Positions 1 to 5,954 of a DNA stretch of 6,049 nt are shown here, one piece after another. The notes beneath the pieces are model-generated. The model saw only the letters and a program-made list of their open reading frames with translations, did no database searches and was not told the DNA's origin. Origin of the DNA: Gemmatimonadota bacterium (GTDB lineage: Bacteria > Gemmatimonadota > Gemmatimonadetes > Longimicrobiales > Gaopeijiaceae); assembly GCA_002731735.1 (NCBI GenBank), contig PCCM01000106.1:3479-9527 (forward strand), in the 5' to 3' direction. Positions within the stretch are counted from its first letter, which is position 1. Each line of letters begins with the position of its first letter. A program made the translations under genes and the position numbers.

Positions 1-254
1 GGCGTCAGGTCAAAGTCACGGCCGACGGTTGCCGGGGCCCACAGATTCTTGGAGGCACCGTACGTGTTGCTCCCGGCCGCGCCGTGCACCATCTCGATGG
101 CGACCAAGCGGGTTTGATCGGTAGCCAAGGTGGCGGCCGCCGCCCCACGCCGCCCCGCAGGAACCATCGCATCGAGGAAGGGAAGCGCCACGGTAGCGCC
201 CATGCCGCGCAGAGCCTCGCGGCGGGAAATGTGCTTGCCCGTGATGAAATCCAT
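1..254 (-). CDS. DUF1552 domain-containing protein, N-terminal part (cut by left window edge)
   Basis: Only the first 84 codons are in the window. The protein opens with a twin-arginine-type signal: basic and polar residues, then SRREALRG (residues 10-17), then a hydrophobic stretch with ALPFLDAMVPA (about 23-33). This opening is typical of DUF1552 (PF07586, HXXSHH family). The following segment, RLVAIEMVHGAAGSNTYGA (about 49-67) and then LWAP and GRDFDLT, is the characteristic start of the mature DUF1552 domain. The ATG at 254 is favoured because a strong TAGGAGGT lies 5 nt upstream. The gene directly follows the DUF1592 gene with a 10-bp gap, the usual arrangement for this pair, so both are probably made from one transcript and act together outside the cytoplasm. 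The biochemical function of DUF1552 is not established. The HXXSHH motif itself would lie beyond the edge and cannot be checked here. Confidence 0.9.
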   Translation of the reverse strand, partial: MDFITGKHISRREALRGMGATVALPFLDAMVPAGRRGAAAATLATDQTRLVAIEMVHGAAGSNTYGASKNLWAPATVGRDFDLT

Positions 255-259
255 GTCCT

Positions 260-267
260 ACCTCCTA
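260..267 (-). promoter_or_regulatory. Shine-Dalgarno of the DUF1552 gene, overlapping the upstream stop codon
   Basis: On the minus strand this reads TAGGAGGT, 5 nt before the ATG at 254. Its first three bases are the TAG stop of the DUF1592 gene (265-267). A ribosome finishing the upstream gene therefore stops on the start signal of the next one, which points to translational coupling. It also fixes the DUF1552 start. Confidence 0.8.
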
Positions 268-2724
268 AGGAATCGCTTCCGCAGTGGTCTCGGCCCTTCT
301 CATCTGAAACGCCCCGCTGTTGACCACGCCCAATATGAACGAAGACATCCGGTAATCGTCGACCTCGGCCCCGGCGGTAATCGCCCGAATCGTCGGTTTG
401 TCGTAGTACTCGACTCGACGGCCGAGGGCATAAGCCATCAGGTTTTCCGTAAAGTTCCGGACCAGCGGAATCGGCCGCTGCATGAGCGCCTCCCGTAGAT
501 CCTCGGGGCTCGTCACCGGAGTCCCGTCGTAAAGCTCCCCCTGCGTGTCCAGGGGCATCCCGTTCTCTCTGATCCGCCAGCGTCCCGTAACGTCGAAGTT
601 GTCGAGCGCCAGCCCGATGGGGTCCATGAACCTGTGACAGGAGTTACACGTCGGGTCCGCGCGGTGCATCTCCATCCGCTCGCGCGTCGTGAGCATTCGA
701 CCCTCTACTACGGCATCCGTCTCCTCCAGATCCGGCACGCCGGGCGGCGGAGGCGGAGGCGGGGTGCCGAGCAGAACCTCCATGACCCACTTACCGCGGA
801 GGACGGGCGAGGTCCGGTTCGCGTGCGAAGTCAGCGTGAGCACGCTCCCGTGCCCCAATACGCCCCTGCGCCGGGCGTCCGGATACGTCACCCGCCGGAA
901 CTCTTCTCCACTCACACCGGGGATGCCGTAATGGTTGGCAAGACGCTCGTTGACGAACGTGAAGTCGGCAGTGAAGAGATCGAACACGCTCCGATCGTCC
1001 CGGACCAGGCTGTTGAAGAACGTCTCCGTCTCCAACAGCATGTCGTCCGCGAGCTGCTGGTAGAAGTCAGGGAACAAGAGCCGATCCGGATGAACTTTCT
1101 CGAGGTCCTGAAGTCGGAGCCACTGGCCGGCAAATCTCGCACCCAACGCCTCCGAACGAGGATCCCCCAACATTCGCCGTACCTGTCGCTCCAGGACTTC
1201 GGGGTCGGAGAGCTCCCCTCGTTCCGCCAAGGACATCAACTCGTCGTCCGGCGGCCTGGCCCAAAGGAAGAACGAGAGACGTGACGCAAGGTCCCGATCC
1301 TCGATCCGGTAGCTCTCCCCGGGCTCGACATCCCGCGGGCGCGTCTCGAGCCGGAACACGAAGTCCGGACTCGCCAAAATGGCTTGGATGGCGGTGCGGA
1401 TGCCCGCCTCGAAGCCCCCGGGCTCGCCTCCCTCCGCGAAGAAGATCATCAAGTTGTCGAGTTCATCAGGCGTGACGGGCCTCCGGAACGCCTGTGTACC
1501 CAAACGAGTGATGATCTCCTCGGCGCACGGCCTGGCCTCTTCGGGTGTCGTGGGGCGACACGTGAAGATTTTGCGCCGGCTGGGCGTCTCCGAGACACCC
1601 GTGGGGTTATGGGGGCCGTTGATGACCAGATCCTTCAGATGCGCCAGAGCCGTGACGCCGTAACCCGAGACGCCGATCTGCCGGTCGGCGAGCGACCAAT
1701 CGTGTGGGGACACCAAGTCTTCCACGAGCCCCTCGAAGTTCCGTACGAACGCCGCTGTCACCCTGTGGGGTCCCGCCCTTACGAAAACGGCCTCGGTTTC
1801 CATGTTGACGCCGTTCGGGTCCTGCGTATGCATCCATTTGTCGACGTCTAACAACGCCACTCGCTCGCCGTCGATGGAGACCTCGATCTGCTCGGAGGCG
1901 CCTGTCTGCCCGTAGAAGCCCCCAGTCGTCGTGTGCTCGAAGGCCAAGTTGAAGACGTATTCACCGTCGGCCCAGAAGTTGTGGACCACGGAGATTCCAC
2001 CCCGCGTTCCCCGTGGCGCGCCCTCCACGCGATCCCACTGCGAGACGTACCCGGGATTCGTGTACGTCCTCGAGCCGACCGGGGCATTCGGGTCGCCGAC
2101 GGCCAGGCGGCTGATCTCGCCAGCAGCAGACAAGTAGGCGGCCATCAACGTCGGCGAAAACATCTGAACGTCCGCGATGTTGTCGAAATTGGCACTCTTC
2201 GGATCCAGCGGTAGGTAGTCACCCGCATCCACCTTCAGATCCAACAGATCCTCCACTGCGCGCGAATACTCGGCACGATTCATCCGCTGGAACGTTCGCT
2301 CCCCCGGATTCGGATGCTCCGCGGCCTCCTCGTCGATCAAACTCTCTAGCGTCTCCACCAACGACAGAAGCGTGTCCGGACTTGGCCGGCGCGCCCCAGG
2401 GAGTGGCATCATCCCGGCCCGAAGCTTGACGATCATCTTTTCGGCCGTCTCCGCCCACTCCACCGCCCGCTCCACCTCGAAATCCTCGAGCGTCAGGTTG
2501 CCCCTCAGCCTCTCGTCGTTGTGGCAGTTCACGCAGTACTGCTGTACGACGGCCGTCAGGGAATCGGCAGGAATGTCCAGCCGCAGGCCAGCCAGATACG
2601 CCTCGGGCGCTTCGGGGATGGAGGATAACCGGACGCTCTGTTGGCTCGGCGCGGAGCCTAAGTCACCAGTACGACCGACGAGGACGACCCCGGCAAGGAC
2701 CGCAGTGGCACTGAGAATCTTCAA
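265..2724 (-). CDS. Secreted DUF1592-family multidomain protein with two c-type haem motifs (PSCyt1-DUF1587-DUF1595-DUF1592-DUF1588-DUF1585)
   Basis: With the TTG start at 2724 the product has 819 residues. Residues 1-25 form a Sec-type signal (MKILSATAVLAGVVLVG, then GSA). Domains follow in the usual family order. A PSCyt1-like segment carries CVNCH (C64, C67, H68). DUF1587 (about 143-210) contains FQRMNRAEYSRAVEDLL. A beta-rich segment (about 215-370) may be a carbohydrate-binding-type sandwich. DUF1595 is at about 393-460 and DUF1592 at about 472-601 (RLSFFLWARPPDDEL; FAGQWLRLQDL). DUF1588 (about 613-717) has SHANRTSPVLRGKWV, a run of seven prolines (655-661) and CNSCH (C693, C696, H697). 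DUF1585 is at about 731-810. The two CXXCH motifs predict covalent haem c attached after export. The reading frame stays open upstream to 3225 but has no ATG or signal peptide there and would run antisense to the neighbouring gene. The TTG directly before the signal peptide, with AAGGAAGG 10 nt upstream, is therefore preferred. Function is unknown; an extracytoplasmic redox role with the DUF1552 partner is inferred. Confidence 0.92.
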   Translation of the reverse strand: MKILSATAVLAGVVLVGRTGDLGSAPSQQSVRLSSIPEAPEAYLAGLRLDIPADSLTAVVQQYCVNCHNDERLRGNLTLEDFEVERAVEWAETAEKMIVKLRAGMMPLPGARRPSPDTLLSLVETLESLIDEEAAEHPNPGERTFQRMNRAEYSRAVEDLLDLKVDAGDYLPLDPKSANFDNIADVQMFSPTLMAAYLSAAGEISRLAVGDPNAPVGSRTYTNPGYVSQWDRVEGAPRGTRGGISVVHNFWADGEYVFNLAFEHTTTGGFYGQTGASEQIEVSIDGERVALLDVDKWMHTQDPNGVNMETEAVFVRAGPHRVTAAFVRNFEGLVEDLVSPHDWSLADRQIGVSGYGVTALAHLKDLVINGPHNPTGVSETPSRRKIFTCRPTTPEEARPCAEEIITRLGTQAFRRPVTPDELDNLMIFFAEGGEPGGFEAGIRTAIQAILASPDFVFRLETRPRDVEPGESYRIEDRDLASRLSFFLWARPPDDELMSLAERGELSDPEVLERQVRRMLGDPRSEALGARFAGQWLRLQDLEKVHPDRLLFPDFYQQLADDMLLETETFFNSLVRDDRSVFDLFTADFTFVNERLANHYGIPGVSGEEFRRVTYPDARRRGVLGHGSVLTLTSHANRTSPVLRGKWVMEVLLGTPPPPPPPGVPDLEETDAVVEGRMLTTRERMEMHRADPTCNSCHRFMDPIGLALDNFDVTGRWRIRENGMPLDTQGELYDGTPVTSPEDLREALMQRPIPLVRNFTENLMAYALGRRVEYYDKPTIRAITAGAEVDDYRMSSFILGVVNSGAFQMRRAETTAEAIP

Positions 2725-2734
2725 GCTCGCCTGA

Positions 2735-2742
2735 CCTTCCTT
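2735..2742 (-). promoter_or_regulatory. Probable ribosome binding site of the DUF1592 gene
   Basis: The minus strand reads AAGGAAGG, ending 10 nt before the TTG at 2724. The spacing is on the long side, but it is the only purine-rich site near the first codon of an obvious signal peptide. It supports the TTG start over an upstream in-frame GTG (near 2865), which would put 47 extra residues before the hydrophobic segment. Confidence 0.45.
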
Positions 2743-2745
2743 GGA

Positions 2746-2781
2746 GGCGTTCGACCCTTGGATGGCGTTGAACCTTGAATG
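2746..2781. repeat. Imperfect 18-19 bp tandem direct repeat in the leader of the DUF1592 gene
   Basis: Plus-strand copies are GGCGTTCGACCCTTGGATG (2746-2764) and GGCGTTGAACCTTGAATG (2764-2781), sharing 15 of 19 aligned positions with one gap. A weaker third relative (CCTTCCTTGGAGGC, 2735-2748) abuts on the left and includes the probable ribosome binding site. The block lies 22-57 bp upstream of the TTG start. It could be a regulator site or a simple slippage duplication; nothing in the sequence decides between these. Confidence 0.4.
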
Positions 2782-2842
2782 ATGCCACGAGGGCGCCCGT
2801 TCCGCTAGGGACGGCCAGCATCGCGGAGAACGTCGCCCAAGC

Positions 2843-2872
2843 TTGTGGCTACGAAAGGTTGGCACGTATGAT
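2843..2872 (+). promoter_or_regulatory. Possible sigma-70-like promoter for the creatininase-like/PQQ operon
   Basis: A TATGAT hexamer (2867-2872, one mismatch to TATAAT) lies 18 nt after TTGTGG (2843-2848, which matches only the TTG of TTGACA). It would start transcription near 2879, giving a leader of roughly 90 nt before the GTG at 2971. The -35 match is weak, and such hexamers can arise by chance. Confidence 0.25.
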
Positions 2873-2957
2873 TCCACCGGCTCGTGCAGGGCCGTCGGGT
2901 CAGGTCGAGGACCCGGCGAGTCGGCTCTGTACGGGAAGTTCACCCCCGAAAAAGGCC

Positions 2958-2966
2958 GAGGAGGGG
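2958..2966 (+). promoter_or_regulatory. Ribosome binding site that fixes the GTG start of the creatininase-like gene
   Basis: The sequence GAGGAGGGG contains a perfect AGGAGG (2959-2964) 6 nt before the GTG at 2971. The frame is open farther upstream to an ATG at 2884. Only the GTG has a strong site, and only it puts a signal peptide at the N-terminus. Confidence 0.75.
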
Positions 2967-2970
2967 TTCC

Positions 2971-3813
2971 GTGAAGAGGTCGTCCTGTGTAGTGCCACTG
3001 CTGATCCTCGCGTTCAGTGGTGGATCGACGAACGCAACAGCCCAAGAACTGCAAGACGTTGCGAACATGCCGCGCCCCATCGAAGCTCTCGACAACGTTT
3101 GGATCGAAGAGCTCACGATGATGGAAGTCCGTGATGCACTCGCGGAAGGGAAGACGACCGCCCTGATCCTGACGGGCGGCATCGAGGAGAACGGCCCGTA
3201 CCTCACTACCGGGAAGCACAATCATGTGCTGCGTGTCATGGGTGAGTCGATCGCGAGGAGACTCGGCGACGCGTTGATCGCGCCCATTGTGGCCTTAGAG
3301 CCGGGCAATCCGGCCAACAGCCGCTCTCCCGGGACGGTCGTGCTGTCTCGAGGGACGTACGAAGCCATGTTGACGGACATGGCCACCAGCCTGAGATCTC
3401 AGGGCTTCCAGAACATCATACTCATCGGCGATAGCGGGGGTAATCAGAGATCGATGGCCACCGTGGCCGATGCGCTTTCAACCGCGTGGAGGGGTGATTC
3501 CGGCGGCATCTACCATATCCCCGAGTATTACAACTACGACGACGTGGTCGACTACCAGCGGGATGTCCTCGGCGTCGATGAGGATCCACGTCTCGAGGGA
3601 CTTCACGACGACTATTACATCACCTCGATCATCATGAACGACGATCCGCAGCATGTCCGCCTCGAGCAGCGAATCGAGGCCGGTAAGGCGTCGATCAACG
3701 GAATCAGCATCGTGCCCATCGAGCAGACGATCGAGCACGGGCGGCGGCTGATCGAGTTCCGAACCGACGTCACGGTCGGGGCGATCGGGCAGGTCATGGC
3801 GGCCGGGAGGTGA
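2971..3813 (+). CDS. Exported creatininase-family protein with altered metal-site residues
   Basis: The GTG start gives 280 residues, close to the usual size of creatininase/amidohydrolase-fold proteins (PF02633, about 240-270) plus a signal peptide. Residues 1-24 (MKRSSCVVPLLILAF, ending NATA before QE) look like a Sec signal, so the protein is probably periplasmic; many family members are cytoplasmic. The family core is visible: TALILTGGIEENGPYLTTGKH (about 63-83) matches the consensus G-x-x-E-x-H-G-P-H-L-P-x-x-T-D. SPGTVVLSRGTYEAML (about 119-134) matches the G-T-hydrophobic segment, IILIGDSGGNQ (149-159) matches the N-G-H-G-G-N loop, and HDDYYITS (212-219) corresponds to H-A-G-x-x-E-T-S. 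Against creatininase (Glu34, His36, Asp45, His120), Glu72 is kept but the others become Asn74, His83 and Ser155. The standard two-metal site is therefore changed, and the reaction cannot be assigned. It could be a distinct enzyme clade with another metal geometry, or a non-catalytic protein. The stop overlaps the start of the PQQ dehydrogenase gene by one base, so the two are probably co-translated. Confidence 0.85.
   Translation: MKRSSCVVPLLILAFSGGSTNATAQELQDVANMPRPIEALDNVWIEELTMMEVRDALAEGKTTALILTGGIEENGPYLTTGKHNHVLRVMGESIARRLGDALIAPIVALEPGNPANSRSPGTVVLSRGTYEAMLTDMATSLRSQGFQNIILIGDSGGNQRSMATVADALSTAWRGDSGGIYHIPEYYNYDDVVDYQRDVLGVDEDPRLEGLHDDYYITSIIMNDDPQHVRLEQRIEAGKASINGISIVPIEQTIEHGRRLIEFRTDVTVGAIGQVMAAGR
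3805..3812 (+). promoter_or_regulatory. Ribosome binding site at the creatininase-like/PQQ gene junction
   Basis: GGGAGGTG lies inside the last codons of the creatininase-like gene. It sits 2 nt (from GGGAGG) before the ATG at 3813 and 5 nt before the next in-frame GTG at 3816. Its spacing favours the GTG, while the stop-start overlap TGATG favours the ATG. The two choices differ by one residue. Confidence 0.55.
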
Positions 3814-5759
3814 TGGTGCGACAGCTTCTGAGACGATCGATTCTGTGGATGGGAGTGCTTGGCCTGGCCTTGCCGGCCTCACCCGTCTTCGGCCAACAAG
3901 GCGCTCAAAACGGGGAGTGGCGTAGCTACGGCGGAGACGCGGGTAGCACCAAATATTCGTCTCTCGACGTTATCGACGAGACCAATGTTCAGGATCTCGA
4001 AGTGGTCTGGAGATGGCAGACGGTGGATTATGAGCGTCAGGCGGAAGACCCCGACGTCAGGTTCAACAGTCTCCTGTTGGCGACGCCACTGAAGGTGGGG
4101 GACGCGCTGTTCACCAGCACGAATCTCGGCCAGGCGGCCGCGATCGATGCGGTCACCGGCGAGACGCTTTGGGTCTACAACTCCGTGGCTGAGGGGACGA
4201 GTGCCGGGCGAGGACGGGGCACACGCGGTCTTGCGTATTGGACGGACGGGTCCGACGAGCGACTCCTTACCGTGAGCGGTGAGCACCTGGTGGCTCTCGG
4301 TACCCGGACCGGAGAGCTCTATCCGGAATTCGGTGAAAACGGAAAAGTCGATCTTCGTCAGGACATGGGGCCACGGCTCCAGCGGTACAGTTGGAACGCC
4401 GCCCCGCTGGTCTGCGGGGACGTGGTCGTCGTTGGAGCCGCCATGTCCGACTCCCCCACCCGGCAGGAGGCGACCCCCGGGTACGTGAGAGGCTACGACG
4501 TCATGACTGGGGAACTTCGCTGGCGATTCAACCCGGTTCCTCAACCGGGAGAAGCCGGCAACGAGACCTGGGAGGATGGGTCGTGGCAATACAGTGGCAA
4601 TGCCAACGTCTGGTCGCTGATGAGCGCCGACGAGGAACTGGGTTACGTATATCTGCCCGTGAGCACCCCCACGAACGACTGGTATGGCGGGCACCGACTC
4701 GGTGACAACCTTTTCGCCGAGAGTCTCGTGGCGCTCGAATGTGCGACCGGTGAGCGCGTGTGGCACTACCAGATGATTCATCACGGCCTGTGGGACTACG
4801 ACAACCCGGCGGCGCCCAACCTGGTGGACATCACCGTAGACGGGCGACCGATCAGGGCGGTCGTGCAAGTCACCAAGCAAGGGTTCACCTACGTCTTCGA
4901 CCGTGTCACCGGAGAGCCGGTGTGGCCGATCGTAGAACTCCCAGTTCCTCCGTCTCTGGTACCGGGGGAGCGCGCCTCGCCCACACAGCCGTTCCCGACC
5001 TGGCCTCTGCCCTTCGAGCGACAGGGCATCACGGCGAACGACCTGATCGATTTTACTCCCGAGCTTCGTGCCGAAGCGATCGAGATCCTTGGTGGCTATG
5101 TGTTCGGGCCGATTTTTACACCTCCGTCCGTACGCAGTGAGGACCCGGACGACACTCAAGGGACCATTCAGCTACCCGGTTGGGTCGGTGGCGCTGACTG
5201 GAACGGCGCGGCCATCGACCCCGAGACGCAGATTCTCTACGTCCCGTCCGTCACGGCGCCGATCGTGGTGTCACTCGTCGCGCCAAACCCGGATGCGTCG
5301 GACTTCAACTACGTGAGGGGAGCGCCACGCAGCGTGCAGGGTCCGCGAGGGCTACCACTCGTGAAGCCGCCATGGGGTCGCATAACTGCGATCGACCTCA
5401 ACAGCGGCGAACACCTCTGGATGGTGCCCAACGGTGAGGGTCCACGCGACCATGAGGCGCTGCAGGGTCTCGATCTTCCCAGGCTGGGTGCCCCCGGCCG
5501 GCCCGCTCCGTTGCTGACCAAAACGCTGCTGTTCATCGGAGAGGGCTCGCCGAGTATGCTGGCGATGCCCCGGTTGGCCGGTGGAAACATGTTTCGGGCG
5601 TACGACAAAGATACCGGGGAGGTGCTGTGGGAGACGGAACTGCAAGCCGGCACCGCCGGGGCTCCGATGACCTACATGGCGGACGGGAAGCAGTACATCG
5701 TCGTCGGCATCGGCGAGGCGAACCGTCCTGCGGAGTTCATCGCCCTGAGCCTTCCGTAG
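3813..5759 (+). CDS. Exported PQQ-dependent dehydrogenase, glucose dehydrogenase type (quinoprotein beta-propeller)
   Basis: The 648-residue product starts with a Sec signal (RQLLRRSILWMGVLGLALPASPVFGQQ, about 3-29, cut near FG-QQ). It then has the standard quinoprotein opening GEWRSYGGDAGSTKYSSLD (about 34-52). Six propeller-blade motifs of the form A-x-D-x-x-T-G-E-x-x-W are visible at about 110-123, 227-240, 307-320, 361-373, 526-539 and 596-610. HHGLWDYDNPAAPNLVDI (323-340) and VTKQGFTYVFDRVTGEPVW (353-371) are the core of the glucose-dehydrogenase-like subfamily. Asp328 and Lys355 are 27 residues apart, the same spacing as catalytic Asp466 and Lys493 of E. coli Gcd. SPTQPFPTWP (389-398) and GAPMTYMADGKQYIVVGIG (616-634) are also typical. 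The protein lacks the five-helix membrane anchor of Gcd and has no CXXCH, so it must pass electrons to a separate acceptor. It oxidises a sugar or alcohol with PQQ in the periplasm; the exact substrate cannot be read from sequence. No PQQ synthesis genes are present in the window. Confidence 0.93.
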   Translation: MVRQLLRRSILWMGVLGLALPASPVFGQQGAQNGEWRSYGGDAGSTKYSSLDVIDETNVQDLEVVWRWQTVDYERQAEDPDVRFNSLLLATPLKVGDALFTSTNLGQAAAIDAVTGETLWVYNSVAEGTSAGRGRGTRGLAYWTDGSDERLLTVSGEHLVALGTRTGELYPEFGENGKVDLRQDMGPRLQRYSWNAAPLVCGDVVVVGAAMSDSPTRQEATPGYVRGYDVMTGELRWRFNPVPQPGEAGNETWEDGSWQYSGNANVWSLMSADEELGYVYLPVSTPTNDWYGGHRLGDNLFAESLVALECATGERVWHYQMIHHGLWDYDNPAAPNLVDITVDGRPIRAVVQVTKQGFTYVFDRVTGEPVWPIVELPVPPSLVPGERASPTQPFPTWPLPFERQGITANDLIDFTPELRAEAIEILGGYVFGPIFTPPSVRSEDPDDTQGTIQLPGWVGGADWNGAAIDPETQILYVPSVTAPIVVSLVAPNPDASDFNYVRGAPRSVQGPRGLPLVKPPWGRITAIDLNSGEHLWMVPNGEGPRDHEALQGLDLPRLGAPGRPAPLLTKTLLFIGEGSPSMLAMPRLAGGNMFRAYDKDTGEVLWETELQAGTAGAPMTYMADGKQYIVVGIGEANRPAEFIALSLP

Positions 5760-5954
5760 ACATCCCCCGGCTCGCGACCCAGCGCTCGACGGACGCCGTT
5801 CTCCTTGCGTGAGTAAAAGGAATCGACTGACGATCAAGCCACCAACACTAACAAAGCACGACCCTGACAACGTACCTAGCTGTCAGGGTCGTGCTTACAT
5901 CCCATCACTTCAGGGTCGGGTTCGCTCGGTGGCGTCAGGCGACTTACTTCGAGG
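5760..5954. other. Intergenic region downstream of the PQQ dehydrogenase gene
   Basis: I see no convincing gene here. The main content is the inverted repeat at 5854-5896. A short open frame from the GTG at 5808 to 5957 has poor third-position GC and reads through the hairpin, so it is not called. Confidence 0.6.
5854..5896. terminator. Perfect 16-bp inverted repeat, probable bidirectional terminator between convergent genes
   Basis: The left arm AAGCACGACCCTGACA (5854-5869) is exactly complementary to the right arm TGTCAGGGTCGTGCTT (5881-5896), with an 11-nt loop. It lies 94 bp after the PQQ dehydrogenase stop. The plus-strand side continues TTACATCCC, which has no real T tract. On the minus strand the stem is followed by TGTTAGTGTT after the closing T bases, which is more T-rich. 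It may therefore serve the incoming minus-strand gene at least as well as the plus-strand operon. An alternative is a dispersed palindromic repeat. Confidence 0.65.

Larger units (their letters stand above)
2725..2970. other. Divergent intergenic region between the two transcription units
   Basis: These 246 bases separate the start of the DUF1592 gene (minus) from the start of the creatininase-like gene (plus). Both leaders and, presumably, both promoters lie here, so shared regulation is possible. Frames remain open across it on both strands because of the high GC content. The resulting extensions are arginine- and proline-rich and carry no recognisable domain, so I treat the region as non-coding. 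Confidence 0.65.

Noticed and set aside
742..762. A run of seven proline codons that looks like a GC-rich simple repeat.
   Set aside because: It encodes the proline run after LLGT in the DUF1588 part of the DUF1592 protein, a normal family feature, and not an independent repeat element.
634..1284. A 216-codon plus-strand open frame opposite the DUF1592 gene.
   Set aside because: It lies wholly inside the conserved DUF1592/DUF1588 coding region on the other strand, and its translation is low-complexity and Arg-rich with no known motif.
2884..2970. N-terminal extension of the creatininase-like protein to the ATG at 2884.
   Set aside because: The 29 added residues are mostly Arg, Val and Ser and would sit before the signal peptide. 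The GTG at 2971 has a perfect AGGAGG at good spacing.
2725..3225. Upstream extension of the DUF1592 reading frame to an ATG at 3225 (a 986-residue version).
   Set aside because: It would run antisense through the creatininase-like gene. It has no domain in the extra 167 residues and would bury the signal peptide in the interior. The TTG at 2724 directly precedes that signal.
3879..5159. A 426-codon open frame on the minus strand opposite the PQQ dehydrogenase gene.
   Set aside because: The sense strand encodes an unmistakable quinoprotein with family motifs throughout. The antisense product is rich in Arg, Gly and Val without any recognisable domain, as expected for a shadow frame in GC-rich DNA.
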